Part shown: positions 17,064-26,395 of the stretch, in pieces
How the letters are laid out: each line of letters begins with the position of its first letter
Position numbering within the stretch: the stretch's first letter is position 1
Origin: Halomonas saccharevitans
Lineage (GTDB): Bacteria; Pseudomonadota; Gammaproteobacteria; Pseudomonadales; Halomonadaceae
DNA length: 64,000 nt
Assembly (NCBI RefSeq): GCF_900116405.1
Contig: NZ_FPAQ01000002.1
Location: 1-64,000, forward strand
Reading direction: 5' to 3'
Program-made: the position numbers and the translations under genes
The notes under the pieces: generated by a model
Told to the model about the DNA's origin: nothing
The model's database searches: none
Seen by the model: only the letters and a program-made list of their open reading frames with translations

Positions 17064-17145
17064 TTACGCTATCAAAAGATACGGGCTAACATGCGTCCCG
17101 TATTGCCGCCAATCACTCTACGAAAGTCGAAAGGAGCACCACCGA

Positions 17146-17709
17146 ATGTCCCTGCTGAACACCGAAGTCAAGCCGTTCAACGCCACCGCCTACCACAATG
17201 GCGAGTTCGTCGACGTGTCCGACGAGAACCTCAAGGGCCAGTGGAGCGTCTTCTTCTTCTATCCGGCCGACTTCACCTTCGTCTGCCCGACCGAGCTGGG
17301 TGACCTGGCCGACAACTACGCAGAGTTCAAGAAGCTGGGCGTCGAGATCTACAGCGTCTCCACTGACACCCACTTCACCCACAAGGCGTGGCACGACAGC
17401 TCCGAGACCATCAACAAGCTGACCTACCCGATGATCGCCGACCCGACTCACGCCATCTCGCGCAACTTCGAGGTGCTGATCGAGGACGCCGGCATCGCCG
17501 AGCGCGGCACCTTCGTGGTCGACCCGGACGGCAAGATCCAGATCATCGAGCTGAACGCCGGCAACATCGGCCGTAACGCCGAAGAGCTGCTGCGCAAAGT
17601 CAAGGCCGCCCAGTACGTGCGCGCCAACCCGAACGAAGTCTGCCCGGCCAAGTGGGAAGAAGGCGAAGAGACCCTCTCCCCCTCTCTGGACCTGGTCGGC
17701 AAGATCTAA
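17146..17709 (+). CDS. ahpC: Alkyl hydroperoxide reductase subunit C (2-Cys peroxiredoxin)
   Basis: The 187-residue peroxiredoxin has the peroxidatic Cys in FVCPTE (C47) and the resolving Cys in EVCPAKW (C166), the AhpC1/Prx1 arrangement. It reduces H2O2, organic hydroperoxides and peroxynitrite in the cytoplasm and is recycled by AhpF. ATG 17146 follows AAGGAG. An OxyR site lies upstream, and a hairpin separates it from ahpF, which probably makes ahpC the more abundant product. Confidence 0.97.
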   Translation: MSLLNTEVKPFNATAYHNGEFVDVSDENLKGQWSVFFFYPADFTFVCPTELGDLADNYAEFKKLGVEIYSVSTDTHFTHKAWHDSSETINKLTYPMIADPTHAISRNFEVLIEDAGIAERGTFVVDPDGKIQIIELNAGNIGRNAEELLRKVKAAQYVRANPNEVCPAKWEEGEETLSPSLDLVGKI

Positions 17710-17756
17710 ACGATCTGCCCCTGCCGGCGAGGCCCCTCTCGGCCTCGCCTGTCCCC

Positions 17757-17779
17757 ACCCGGGCATCCCCTGCCCGGGT
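17757..17779 (+). terminator. Intercistronic hairpin between ahpC and ahpF
   Basis: ACCCGGGCA (17757-17765) and TGCCCGGGT (17771-17779) form a perfect 9-bp stem with a TCCCC loop, followed by the weakly T-rich CTCTATTC. It probably acts as a partial terminator or 3' stabiliser, giving more ahpC than ahpF mRNA. Confidence 0.6.
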
Positions 17780-17881
17780 CTCTATTCAGGAAGCTTGAGC
17801 GAACCGAGGCGCCCCGCGCGGGAAGCCACGGGATCCTCATGCCTCCGTCTTGAACCCCGAACATGAAGGAATGCCGCTGTC

Positions 17882-19435
17882 ATGTTGGACGACAATCTGA
17901 AAAGCCAGCTCAACGCCTATCTGCAGAAGGTCACTCAGCCGTTCGAGATCGTCGCGTCCCTCGATGACGGCGACAAGTCCAAGGAACTGCACGGTCTGCT
18001 GACCGACATCGTCGGTCTCACTGACAAGATCACTCTGAAGCTCGACGGTCAGGACCCCCGCACGCCCTCCTTCGCCCTGAACCGTCCCGGCGAGGAGAGC
18101 GGCGTGGTCTTCGCCGGCATCCCCATGGGCCACGAGTTCACCTCGCTGGTGCTGGCGCTGCTGCAGATCGGCGGCCATCCGCCCAAGGCCTCCGACGAGG
18201 TGATCGAGCAGATCAAGAGCCTCGACGGCGAGATGCGCTTCGAAACCTACTTCTCGCTCTCCTGCCAGAACTGCCCGGACGTGGTCCAGGCGCTGAACCT
18301 GATGGCGATCCTCAACCCGAACGTGCACCACGTGGCCATCGACGGCGCACTGTTCCAGGACGAGGTGAAGCAGCGCGAGATCATGTCGGTGCCGAGCGTC
18401 TACCTCAACGGCGAGCCCTTCGATCAGGGCCGCATGAGCCTGGAGCAGATACTGGCCAAGGTGGACACCGGCGCCGCCAAGCGCGAGGCCGCCAAGCTCA
18501 ACGACAAGGCCACCTTCGACACCCTGATGATCGGCGGTGGCCCCGCCGGCGCCGCGGCAGCCGTCTACGCCGCGCGCAAGGGCATCCGTACCGGCGTTGC
18601 CGCGGAGCGCTTCGGCGGCCAGGTGCTCGACACCATGGGCATCGAGAACCTCATCTCCGTGCCCCGCACCGAGGGCCCCAAGCTGGCCGCGGCGCTGGAG
18701 GAGCACGTCAAGGAGTACGAGGTCGACATCATGAATCTGCAGCGGGCCGTCCAGCTGGTGCCTGGACAGCCGGGCGAGGAGCACGAGGTGGCGTTCGAGT
18801 CGGGCGCCCGCCTGCGCGCCAAGACCCTGGTGCTGGCCACCGGCGCCCGCTGGCGTGAGATGGGCGTGCCCGGCGAGGCCGAGTACCGCAACAAGGGCGT
18901 AGCCTACTGCCCCCACTGTGACGGCCCGCTGTTCAAGGGCAAGCGCGTGGCGGTGATCGGCGGCGGCAACTCCGGCGTCGAGGCGGCCATCGACCTGGCC
19001 GGCATCGTCGGTCACGTCACCCTGATCGAGTTCATGGACGAGATGCGCGCCGACGCGGTGCTGCAGAAGAAGCTCAGGAGCCTGCCCAACGTCGAGATCA
19101 TCCTCGGCGCCCGTACCACCGAGGTGAACGGCGACGGCAAGCGCGTCGACGGCCTGACCTATGAGGAGCGCGCCACCGGCGAGCTGCGCCGGGTCGAGCT
19201 GGAGGGCATCTTCGTGCAGATCGGCCTGGTGCCCAACACCGAGTGGCTGCAGGAGTCGCCCATCGAGCTCTCCGAGCGCGGCGAGATCGTCGTCGATGCC
19301 CGCGGCATGACCTCGATCCCCGGCATCTTCGCCGCTGGCGACGTGACCACCGTGCCCTACAAGCAGATCGTCATCGCCATGGGCGAGGGCTCCAAGGCCG
19401 CCCTCGGCGCCTTCGATCACCTGATCCGCAGCTAA
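17882..19435 (+). CDS. ahpF: Alkyl hydroperoxide reductase subunit F (flavoprotein)
   Basis: The 517-residue FAD/NADH disulfide reductase recycles AhpC. The N-terminal tandem thioredoxin-fold domain has the redox pair in CQNC (C128, C131). The thioredoxin-reductase-like part has FAD motif [10 protein letters not shown], active-site disulfide CPHC (C343, C346), NADH motif [10 protein letters not shown] and the C-terminal FAD motif GIFAAGDVT. Length matches the family. It is 172 bp downstream of ahpC in the same direction. Confidence 0.96.
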   Translation: MLDDNLKSQLNAYLQKVTQPFEIVASLDDGDKSKELHGLLTDIVGLTDKITLKLDGQDPRTPSFALNRPGEESGVVFAGIPMGHEFTSLVLALLQIGGHPPKASDEVIEQIKSLDGEMRFETYFSLSCQNCPDVVQALNLMAILNPNVHHVAIDGALFQDEVKQREIMSVPSVYLNGEPFDQGRMSLEQILAKVDTGAAKREAAKLNDKATFDTLMIGGGPAGAAAAVYAARKGIRTGVAAERFGGQVLDTMGIENLISVPRTEGPKLAAALEEHVKEYEVDIMNLQRAVQLVPGQPGEEHEVAFESGARLRAKTLVLATGARWREMGVPGEAEYRNKGVAYCPHCDGPLFKGKRVAVIGGGNSGVEAAIDLAGIVGHVTLIEFMDEMRADAVLQKKLRSLPNVEIILGARTTEVNGDGKRVDGLTYEERATGELRRVELEGIFVQIGLVPNTEWLQESPIELSERGEIVVDARGMTSIPGIFAAGDVTTVPYKQIVIAMGEGSKAALGAFDHLIRS

Positions 19436-19470
19436 TCGCGGCCGGGCGCCAGTCGCCCGGGTCCGTCACG

Positions 19471-19501
19471 ACGCCCCCGCCGGCATTGCCGACGGGGGCG
19501 T
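19471..19501 (+). terminator. Intrinsic terminator after ahpF
   Basis: ACGCCCCCG (19471-19479) pairs with CGGGGGCGT (19493-19501), extended inward by CGGC/GCCG across one mismatch, and is followed by TTCTCGTT. Confidence 0.75.
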
Positions 19502-19558
19502 TCTCGTTGCTAAGGCGAGGGACCGGCCGCCTGGCTGGGTGAGCGGAGACCTCGGCGC

Positions 19559-19924
19559 TCAGCCGTGCAGCCAGAGAAAGGGCAGCAGCGAGACGGCGAG
19601 CACGCCAGCGACCAGCAGGGCCAGCAGCAGCGTGCGGATCGGCCGATGCTTGAGGCGCCGCCACAGGGTCGGCGCCTCGCCGCGGGCGGCGAGGCTCGCC
19701 TGCTCATCGCGCATGCGCTCGCCGAGCGTCTGCTGGTAGGCGTCGATCAGCGACCGGGCCTGCTCCCGCTGGGCCTCGTCGCGCAGCCAGATGGCCGCCA
19801 CGCCCAGCCCCCAGAAGCCGGCGCGGGTCTCGTAGGTCGCGATGGCATGCTCGTCGAGCAGCCGACGCACCTCCTCGGCCTCCTCGTCGGGCACGTTGCC
19901 CAGGTGAAACAGCAGCGTGGCCAT
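19559..19924 (-). CDS. Small membrane-anchored protein resembling DUF6164
   Basis: The 121-residue protein has a soluble N-terminal domain (MATLLFHLGNVPDEEAEEVRR, then YETRAGFWGLGVAAIWLRD) that looks like a small ferredoxin-fold signal-binding domain. It ends with one C-terminal membrane helix (TLLLALLVAGVLAVSLLPFL). I match it to DUF6164 from memory of the xxLRNVPxDEAEEVR start. Function is unknown. It lies 12 nt downstream of the secreted protein at 19937 on the same strand, so the two may form an operon. Confidence 0.7.
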   Translation of the reverse strand: MATLLFHLGNVPDEEAEEVRRLLDEHAIATYETRAGFWGLGVAAIWLRDEAQREQARSLIDAYQQTLGERMRDEQASLAARGEAPTLWRRLKHRPIRTLLLALLVAGVLAVSLLPFLWLHG

Positions 19925-19936
19925 CGTGGCCCTCCG

Positions 19937-20524
19937 TCAGTCGTTGCCTTCGTCGACGCCCGGGGCGGGCGCCTGTGCGCAGAGGCGCTGCATGCGCGCG
20001 ATCGCCTCGCCGGCCCCGGCCAGGCTGAAGGCCATGAACCAAGGATCGTCCTCGCCGCGCATCAGCCGCAGGCGCAGCAGCTCGCCCGCGGCCATCTCGT
20101 CGAGCAGCAGGTCCAGTTCGGGCAGCGCGATGCGCACGTAGAAGCCGCGGTCGCCGCGCTCGGTGACGAAGGCGGCACGGCCGCTGTGGATGGTCTCGTG
20201 ATCGACGCGCAGGTCGGCGGGCACGCGGTTCACCGTGGCGCTCTCGGGCTGGTAGGCGTCGAGCGCCACGCGAAGCTCCAGCCAGGGCAGATTACAGGCC
20301 CCGGCGCTGGCGTTGACGCTGAAGATCGAATCGCTGTAGCTGTGCTGGTCGATGGCGCGGAAGTGGCGCGCCTCGCCGAGCGACAGGGCCAGGGAGTGCC
20401 AGCCGCCATGGGCCCGGGCGTCACTGGTGTTGTAGTCCGTGGCCGCGGCGGGGCCGGCCAGCAGCAGGCATAGTGTAAAGAATAGCGGCAGCAGGGACGG
20501 GGCGAGACGGGAACGGCGTGGCAT
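19937..20524 (-). CDS. Secreted protein of unknown function
   Basis: The product is 195 residues from ATG 20524, with AGGAAG upstream on its strand. A signal peptide (LLPLFFTLCLLLAGPAAA) is followed by a mature domain with no motif I recognise. It includes two Cys (ACNLPW and RLCAQA) that could pair, and a beta-rich middle (LELRVALDAYQ, GFYVRIALPELDLLL). It is probably cotranscribed with the small membrane protein downstream. It stands between the ahp and nos regions and may be unrelated to either. Confidence 0.65.
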   Translation of the reverse strand: MPRRSRLAPSLLPLFFTLCLLLAGPAAATDYNTSDARAHGGWHSLALSLGEARHFRAIDQHSYSDSIFSVNASAGACNLPWLELRVALDAYQPESATVNRVPADLRVDHETIHSGRAAFVTERGDRGFYVRIALPELDLLLDEMAAGELLRLRLMRGEDDPWFMAFSLAGAGEAIARMQRLCAQAPAPGVDEGND

Positions 20525-20578
20525 GACGGAGCTTCCTCGGACCGGGACGCGCCCGAGGCTAGCATGGCGGGGGCACTC

Positions 20579-20606
20579 TTTGGGAGCTCGGTTTACTGAG
20601 TGATGG
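20579..20606 (+). repeat. REP-like element, copy 1
   Basis: TTTGGGAGCTCGGTTTACTG followed by AGTGATGG has the REP layout: a GGGAG head, a short stem (CTCGGT with ACTGAG) and a GAT tail. It is one of three copies in 20579-20710. Confidence 0.6.
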
Positions 20607-20633
20607 ACGTGCCGCCGGGAGACCTTCGGCCTC

Positions 20634-20661
20634 CATCGTGATCTGAAGATCACTCCCACAG
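20634..20661 (-). repeat. REP-like element, copy 2 (inverted)
   Basis: On the minus strand it reads TGTGGGAGTGATCTTCAGAT, then CACGATGG: a GTGGGAG head, a stem TGATCT/AGATCA and a CGATGG tail. Its orientation is opposite to the copies on both sides. Confidence 0.65.
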
Positions 20662-20679
20662 GGTGGCAGTGCCATGCTC

Positions 20680-20709
20680 TTGTGGGAGCTCAATTCATTG
20701 AGCGATTGG
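20680..20709 (+). repeat. REP-like element, copy 3
   Basis: TTGTGGGAGCTCAATTCATT followed by GAGCGATTGG has head GTGGGAG, stem GCTCAAT/ATTGAGC and tail CGATTGG. It is followed at 20708-20723 by a second small hairpin, GGCGCC-GACA-GGCGCC. The cluster lies after the last nos gene and may stabilise or end that transcript. Confidence 0.65.
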
Positions 20710-20758
20710 CGCCGACAGGCGCCCAGCGGTATTACTCAGGACGGATGGCGCCTCGGGC

Positions 20759-21322
20759 TCAGTGGGCAGTCTCCATCGCGCCCTGGTCGTCCATTCCTTT
20801 CATTCCTTCTATGTCGCCGCCCAGCTCGCCGCGTCCCAGGCGCCCCAGCAGATCGAGATCGATCTCCTCATAGGCCACCAGCTGGCCGCCATGTTCCTCG
20901 CGGAAGGCCTCGGCATCGTCGCGTTCGGCGAAGGAGGCCAGGGTGTGACCCATGGCGCCGCGGCGATCGTGGCCGACCACGTACCAGGCGTCGCTGGCCG
21001 GCACGAAGGCCTCGTCCGCGGGCTGCTGCCAGGTCGTCTTGCCGATGTCGTGGACATAGGCGTGGGAGAGTCGGGTCTCGTTCTCCGGCTGCTTGAGGAA
21101 GGTGAAGAGCTCCAGGGTGGAGCAGAACTTGCTCGGCGTATCCTGCCCCTTGAGGAAGGCCTCGCCCTTGGGGCCGGGAAAGTTCTGGATCAGCATGCCG
21201 CAGACGTGACAGCTGTCGCCGTCCGCGATGGGCACCGGGGCGGCGAGGGTCTCGGGATCGGACTCGCTGCACCCGGTAAGCAGCACCAGGAGCAGCGTCA
21301 GCAGGATAGGTAAACGGGGCAT
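20759..21322 (-). CDS. nosL: NosL copper chaperone lipoprotein for nitrous oxide reductase
   Basis: The 187-residue protein has a lipoprotein signal (LLLVLLTGC, lipidated Cys18) and the Cu+-binding motif CHVCGM (residues 38-43). It also has FCSTLELFTFL and the conserved VHDIGKTTW region. It delivers Cu+ to NosZ through NosDFY in the periplasm. It is last in the nos operon, 28 nt after nosY. The C-terminal tail DIEGMKGMDDQGAMETAH is Met-rich and could hold extra copper. Confidence 0.95.
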   Translation of the reverse strand: MPRLPILLTLLLVLLTGCSESDPETLAAPVPIADGDSCHVCGMLIQNFPGPKGEAFLKGQDTPSKFCSTLELFTFLKQPENETRLSHAYVHDIGKTTWQQPADEAFVPASDAWYVVGHDRRGAMGHTLASFAERDDAEAFREEHGGQLVAYEEIDLDLLGRLGRGELGGDIEGMKGMDDQGAMETAH

Positions 21323-21350
21323 GGGAAGACTCCGGAACGCGGGGATGGCC

Positions 21351-22175
21351 TCAGGCCGAACGGTGGCGGAAACGCAGCAGGGCCAGGCCCAGGGGGACCA
21401 GTATCCAGGCCATCAGTATCGGCACCAGCACGGCGGGCCGGAAGGCGCCGCCCTCGGCGATGGCGGTCAGGCCGATGTAGCTGCGGGCCGCTTCGAAGCC
21501 GGCCAGATTGATCAGTCGGAAGCACTCGGTGGGATTGAGCAGCAGCAGCCAGGGCAGCCAGTCGCCGCCTTGCTCGACGCTGACCAGCAGGGCCAGCAGC
21601 CCCAGGTCGAAGACCAGCACGAAGAGAAACCACACCACCAGGGCGAGGCCGGCGGCCCGGGCCTTCTCGGTGACACAGACGCTGATCAGATAGGCGAAGG
21701 CGATGAAGACCCAGCCCAGCAGCACGCTGCTGGCGATCAGCAGTCCCATGCCGGCGGCGAGCTCGGGGAGTGGCACGCCATCGGCGGCCAGCGCGATCAC
21801 CGCCCCGGCGATGCCGAAGCCCAGCGTCGTCGCGGCGCCGAGGATCAGGCCGTGGCCGAGGAACTTGCCGAGCAGCAGCGAGGTACGACTGATGGGGTAG
21901 GTGAGCAGCAGCAGCAGGGTGCCGGCCTCCTGCTCGCCCACCACGGCGTCGTAGGCCAGTAGCAGGGCGATCAGCGGGATCAGGAACACCGCCAGGGTGG
22001 CCAGGCTGACCAGGGTCGTGGCCAGCGAGGTGAAGCCCAGCCCGCCGCTGGCCGCGGCGCCGAACCAGGCAATGCCCACGGCCAGCAGGGCCAGCACCAG
22101 GGCGATGGCCAGTACCCAGCGGTTGCGCAGGCCGTCGCGGAACTCCTTGCCGGCGATGGTCAGGATGGCAGTCAT
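21351..22175 (-). CDS. nosY: NosY, membrane subunit of the nos ABC transporter
   Basis: The 274-residue protein has about six membrane helices (for example TLAVFLIPLIALLLAYDAVV and the C-terminal ILVPLGLALLRF) and begins MTAILTIAGKEFRDGLRNRW, as usual for ABC-2-type permeases. With NosF and periplasmic NosD it forms the complex needed to mature the CuZ site of NosZ. Its start overlaps the nosF stop by 4 nt. Confidence 0.93.
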   Translation of the reverse strand: MTAILTIAGKEFRDGLRNRWVLAIALVLALLAVGIAWFGAAASGGLGFTSLATTLVSLATLAVFLIPLIALLLAYDAVVGEQEAGTLLLLLTYPISRTSLLLGKFLGHGLILGAATTLGFGIAGAVIALAADGVPLPELAAGMGLLIASSVLLGWVFIAFAYLISVCVTEKARAAGLALVVWFLFVLVFDLGLLALLVSVEQGGDWLPWLLLLNPTECFRLINLAGFEAARSYIGLTAIAEGGAFRPAVLVPILMAWILVPLGLALLRFRHRSA

Positions 22176-23116
22176 CGGGCGTCTCCCGAGGCGGGCCCCC
22201 GCGGGGCAGGCGGCGCCGCGGAGAAGTGGGTGTAGAGGTGTTCCAGGGTCGGCGGCAGCAGCTCGATGTCGTTCACGCCGGGCAGGGCGGTCAGGCGGCG
22301 CAGCACGGCGAGCTTGGCGTCGGCGGGCACCGAGAGCGTCACTTCGTGGCCGTTGACGGGCCTGGCCTCGATGCGCGGATCCTCCCAGCCGTGGCGCCAG
22401 TCGTGGTCGTGCATGGCCCCCCAGGCGCGGATGGTCAGCGGCAGCGACGCCTGTCGGCGCAGGGTCTCCATGTCGCCCAGCGCCAGGCGTCGTCCCCCGC
22501 CCAGGATCAGGGCGCGATCGATGTAGGGTTCCACCCCGGGGAGCATGTGGGAGGAGAGCAGCACCGTGCAGCCCCGCTCGCGCAGCTCGCGCACCGTGTC
22601 GTAGAAGTCGCGGGTGGCGGCAGGATCGAGCCCGGTGGTGGGTTCGTCCAGCAGCAGCAGGCGCGGCTCGCCGAGCAGCGCCTGGGCCAGCCCCAGGCGC
22701 TGGCGCATGCCCTTGGAGTAGGTCTTCACGCGCCGGTTGGCGGCGGCACCCAGGCCGACCCGCTCGAGCAGGGCCTCGACCTGGCGGCGATCGACCCGCT
22801 TGAGGCGGGCGAAGTAGTCGAGCACCTCGCGGCCGCTGAGCTGCTCGTAGAAGCTGACGTTCTCGGGCAGGTAGCCCAGCCGTCGGCGCAGGGTCTCGGC
22901 ATGGGCGCCGTCGGGGGCGCCTCCGAGTACCGAGACGCGCCCGGCACTGGGCGAGAGCAGCCCGAGGATCAGATGCATGATGGTGGTCTTGCCGGCGCCG
23001 TTGTGGCCGAGCAGGGCCAGGACCTCGCCCTCGTTGACCGAGAGGTCGAGGGCGTCGAGGCGGACCAGGTCGCCGTGGCGCTTGGTCACGCCCTGAAAAT
23101 CGATCACCGCGGTCAT
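22172..23116 (-). CDS. nosF: NosF, ATP-binding subunit of the nos ABC transporter
   Basis: The 314-residue ATPase shows Walker A GHNGAGKTT, a signature region YSKGMRQRLGLAQALLG, Walker B LLLLDEPTTGLD and the switch His in LLSSHML. The last 90 residues form an extra domain typical of NosF. ATG 23116 overlaps the nosD stop by 4 nt; the frame extends further upstream within nosD but the family start is MTAVIDFQGVTKRHG. Confidence 0.95.
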   Translation of the reverse strand: MTAVIDFQGVTKRHGDLVRLDALDLSVNEGEVLALLGHNGAGKTTIMHLILGLLSPSAGRVSVLGGAPDGAHAETLRRRLGYLPENVSFYEQLSGREVLDYFARLKRVDRRQVEALLERVGLGAAANRRVKTYSKGMRQRLGLAQALLGEPRLLLLDEPTTGLDPAATRDFYDTVRELRERGCTVLLSSHMLPGVEPYIDRALILGGGRRLALGDMETLRRQASLPLTIRAWGAMHDHDWRHGWEDPRIEARPVNGHEVTLSVPADAKLAVLRRLTALPGVNDIELLPPTLEHLYTHFSAAPPAPRGPASGDAR

Positions 23117-24459
23117 GCGTCGGCGTCTCCGAGATTGGGTTGATTCGAGCCGGGGGCTTTCATGGCGGGTTCCGTCATCAGGGGGGCGCTGTCCTTGACC
23201 CCCTGGGGGCGGAACACCGGGAACTGGCGCTGTATCCAGCGCAGCGCGAGCACCGCGGGGCTGTCCATCAGCAGGCGGGCGACCGGGTAGCGCCACAGCA
23301 GACGGTCCATGGCATCGTTGGGCTCGAAGGGGGTGTCGCCGATGCCGTCGCCGGCGAGATCCCAGCCCAGGTAGTTGCTCCAGTAGTTGCCCCGGCCCGC
23401 CTCGGACCACTCCTGGGGGCGGGTGGCCACATACATCACCTGCTGATGGTTGTCGACGAAGGCGTTGCCCACCACGGCATTGTCCTCAGAGCCGGCGGTG
23501 AGATGGATGCCGATGTCGCTGTCGGCGAAGCGGTTGCCTTCGAAGCGGTTGTATTGGGCGTTGTAGACAAACAGCGCCTTGCCGGCGGCGCCACTGACCA
23601 GCCCCTGGCCCTGGGCGTCCCGTCGCTGCTGGATGCCGGTGACGCGGTTGTCGCGCAGGGTAGAGTGGGTGATGTTGTTCATCAGGATGCCGTAGTGGCG
23701 GTCGTTATCCGAGCGGTTTCCAATCACCGTCAGCCGCTTGGACTGCATCAGGGCATAGCCGGTGCGGGTGCCCCGGGTGACATTGTTCACCAGCCGGTTG
23801 TCGTGGGCGTACATGTAGTGCACGCCGTAGCGCAGGTCTTCCATGTGATTGCCGCGCAGCAGGCTGTCGCGGCTGGTATCGATGTAGATGCCGTCGCGGG
23901 TGCCGCGGATGTCGTTGCCCTCCACCCGGACATCCACGACGTTGAACAGGTGGATGCCGTTGCCGCGGTCCTGGGAGCGCAGCGTGGCGTCGCCGCGGAT
24001 GACGTTGTCGAGGACCTGCACGTCGCTCACGCCGTCCAGCCAGATACCGAAGGTGGGGCCCGTGAGGCGGGCGTCGCGTATCACGCTGCCGGCGGCGCGC
24101 TCCTCGACGAAGATGCCGGCGTCCATGTCGGTGAGGCTGGCGCCCCAGTTCTCGATGGTGAGGCCCTCCAGCACGATGCTCGGGGCGGCGAGGACCACGG
24201 CATGCCCCTCGCCGCCGCCGTCGATCACCGCCCCCGGCTCGCCCAAGAGGGTCAGCGTACGGTCGATGGTCACGGGGCCGGGGTAGCGGCCTTCGGGCAG
24301 CATCAGGCGGTCGCCGTCGCTGGCCTGGTCGACCAGCGGTTGCAGCGGCTCGCCGGGGCAGGCCGTCCAGTCGGCGGCCAGCAGGTCGCCCGGCAGCCAC
24401 GCGAGCAGCCAGGCGACAAGAAAGAGTCGGGGGACGACGCGAGTCTGTCGTCGGGTCAT
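23113..24459 (-). CDS. nosD: NosD, periplasmic maturation factor for nitrous oxide reductase
   Basis: The 448-residue protein has a signal peptide (LFLVAWLLAWLPGDLLA) and a long parallel beta-helix of carbohydrate-binding/CASH repeats, seen as recurring N-x-I and G-N-x-I steps (VLDNVIRG, VEGNDIRGT, LRGNHMEDL, LVNNVTRGT). It supports CuZ cluster assembly with NosFY. It follows nosZ after a 58-nt spacer containing a 22-bp perfect palindrome. Confidence 0.95.
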   Translation of the reverse strand: MTRRQTRVVPRLFLVAWLLAWLPGDLLAADWTACPGEPLQPLVDQASDGDRLMLPEGRYPGPVTIDRTLTLLGEPGAVIDGGGEGHAVVLAAPSIVLEGLTIENWGASLTDMDAGIFVEERAAGSVIRDARLTGPTFGIWLDGVSDVQVLDNVIRGDATLRSQDRGNGIHLFNVVDVRVEGNDIRGTRDGIYIDTSRDSLLRGNHMEDLRYGVHYMYAHDNRLVNNVTRGTRTGYALMQSKRLTVIGNRSDNDRHYGILMNNITHSTLRDNRVTGIQQRRDAQGQGLVSGAAGKALFVYNAQYNRFEGNRFADSDIGIHLTAGSEDNAVVGNAFVDNHQQVMYVATRPQEWSEAGRGNYWSNYLGWDLAGDGIGDTPFEPNDAMDRLLWRYPVARLLMDSPAVLALRWIQRQFPVFRPQGVKDSAPLMTEPAMKAPGSNQPNLGDADA

Positions 24460-24476
24460 GCGTCTCTCCGGGAAAG

Positions 24477-24498
24477 GGGGCCGGGCATGCCCGGCCCC
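24477..24498. other. 22-bp perfect palindrome between nosZ and nosD
   Basis: GGGGCCGGGCA and its exact complement TGCCCGGCCCC are joined without spacer at 24477-24498. In RNA they form a very stable stem directly after the nosZ stop codon. It could be a partial terminator or a 3' block against exonucleases that raises nosZ mRNA over nosDFYL. Confidence 0.6.
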
Positions 24499-24517
24499 TT
24501 GTCATCAGGCCTCGCGA

Positions 24518-26392
24518 TCAGGCCTTCTCGACCAGCATGCGGCCGGTCATTTCCATGTGCATGGCATGGCAGAACCAGGAACAGTAGTACCAGTAAACGC
24601 CGGGCTTGTCGGCGGTAAAGGTGACGCTGGAGGTCTGCTGCGGGCCAATCTCCATGGAGGCGCCGTGGTTGACCATCACGAAGCCGTGGGTCAGGTCCTC
24701 CACCTGATCGAGGTTGGTGACCACCACGGTCACCTCGTCGCCCTGCTTGACCTTGAACTCGGTCAGGCCGAACTGCGGGGCTACCGAGGTCATGTAGACC
24801 CGCACCTGGTTGCCGTCGCGAATCACCTTGTTGTCGCCCTCGAGGGTGACCCCGTCCGCCTCGGCCATGGCACGCGTCTCGGCGAAGAACGGATCGTCAC
24901 GCGTCCAGGTCCGGCTCGGGTTGAGCTGATCGGCGCGCAGCAGGATGCAGTCGTGGGGTTCGGCGAAGGTGGGGCCGTCGTGGACCAGCTTCATCTCCTC
25001 GCCGGAGATGTCGATCAGCTGATCGTTCTCCGGGTGCAGCGGGCCCACCGGCAGGAAGCGGTCCTTGGAGAACTTGGAGAGCACCACCAGCCACTTGCCG
25101 TCGGCGTCTTTGGACTCGGTGAGGCTGGCATGGTTGTGGCCCGGCTGATAGTGGACGTCGAGCTTCTGGCGCAGGTAGTTCACTTCCTCGCCGTTATAGG
25201 CGCGGATGGCGTCCTCGATGTTCCACTTGGCGATCTGGCTGTCGATGAACAGCGTGGTATAGGCGTTGCCGCGACCGTCGTAGGTGGTGTGCAGCGGCCC
25301 CAGGCCCAGCTCCGGTTCGCCGACCACGGCGTCGCGGGGCTCGATGGCGTCGTCGAACAGCTCGGGCAGCTTGGCGGTGGCGATGATCGAGACGGTGGGC
25401 GAGAGCTTGCCGTTGGCGACGAAGTACTTGCCGTCCGGCGAGGTGTTGAGGCCGTGGGGGTTCTTGGGGACCGGGATATAGCGGGTCAGCTTCGAGCCCT
25501 TGCGACCGTCGAGGACCGGCACCTCGCTGTCGCCCAGGGTCTCGAACTCGCCGGCGGCCACGGCGGCCTCGATGGCCTCGACGTCGAACACCACCACCCA
25601 GTCGCGCTCGGCGCGCATGGTATCGGCCAGCGTCATGCCCTTCTCGGAGTTGTAGCAGGTCGAGGCCACGAAGCGGCCGGTGTAGTCGGCATCGGTGTTG
25701 TCGAGGTTGCCATCGACGATCACCTGCCACGCCACGTCCATGCTCTCGGCATCGATGGCGTTGAACATGGTGAAGTAGTTGTCGGGGTTCTCCAGATCGC
25801 GGCCGTCGTTGATCTGCGGGATCGGCAGCTCGGCGTTGGCGAAGACGTACTTGGTGTGCGGCACCTTCTGCAGGCGCAGGCCGTGGATCGCCTGCACGTT
25901 GGGAATGCTGGTGATCTTGTCCGTCTTCATGATGTCGAGACGGATGCGGGCCACGCGAGTGTTGGCCTTGTCGTTGATGAACAGGTACTTGCCGTCGTAA
26001 CTGCCATCGGTCATGGAGATGTGCGGATGGTGGCAGTCGCCGTTGAGGAAGCGTGACGAGTCGCCGAGGATGCGCTTCGACTCGTTGGTGATGCCCCAGC
26101 CGGTGGCGCTGTCGACGTTGAAGACCGGGATGCGCATCAGCTCGCGCATGGAGGGGATGCCCAGGACCCGAACCTCCCCCTGGTGGCCGCCGCTCCAGAA
26201 GCCGTAGTACTCGTCGAGTTCGCCGGGGGCGACCTCGATGCCGTTCTCGGCGGCGTGCGCCTCGCGGCTGCTCATCAGCGCGCTGGCACCGAAGCCGCCG
26301 GCCAGGCCGGCACCGGCGACGCCGGTCACCGCGCTATTGCGCAGGAAGTGGCGGCGACCGAGGCTTTCGATCTCTTTTTTCTTGTCTACCAT
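24518..26392 (-). CDS. nosZ: Nitrous oxide reductase (clade I, Tat-exported)
   Basis: The 624-residue enzyme reduces N2O to N2 in the periplasm. It has a Tat signal ([17 protein letters not shown]), the seven-bladed propeller carrying CuZ ligands ([12 protein letters not shown] is the first His pair), and a C-terminal cupredoxin domain with the CuA motif [12 protein letters not shown] (C604, C608, H612). The Tat signal places it in clade I. AGGAGGAGT precedes ATG 26392. nosR ends 3 nt upstream. Confidence 0.97.
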   Translation of the reverse strand: MVDKKKEIESLGRRHFLRNSAVTGVAGAGLAGGFGASALMSSREAHAAENGIEVAPGELDEYYGFWSGGHQGEVRVLGIPSMRELMRIPVFNVDSATGWGITNESKRILGDSSRFLNGDCHHPHISMTDGSYDGKYLFINDKANTRVARIRLDIMKTDKITSIPNVQAIHGLRLQKVPHTKYVFANAELPIPQINDGRDLENPDNYFTMFNAIDAESMDVAWQVIVDGNLDNTDADYTGRFVASTCYNSEKGMTLADTMRAERDWVVVFDVEAIEAAVAAGEFETLGDSEVPVLDGRKGSKLTRYIPVPKNPHGLNTSPDGKYFVANGKLSPTVSIIATAKLPELFDDAIEPRDAVVGEPELGLGPLHTTYDGRGNAYTTLFIDSQIAKWNIEDAIRAYNGEEVNYLRQKLDVHYQPGHNHASLTESKDADGKWLVVLSKFSKDRFLPVGPLHPENDQLIDISGEEMKLVHDGPTFAEPHDCILLRADQLNPSRTWTRDDPFFAETRAMAEADGVTLEGDNKVIRDGNQVRVYMTSVAPQFGLTEFKVKQGDEVTVVVTNLDQVEDLTHGFVMVNHGASMEIGPQQTSSVTFTADKPGVYWYYCSWFCHAMHMEMTGRMLVEKA

Positions 26393-26395
26393 GGT

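Noticed and set aside
17837-19420. 527-codon minus-strand open frame over ahpF
   Set aside because: It is antisense to a well-supported gene and has no recognisable domain.
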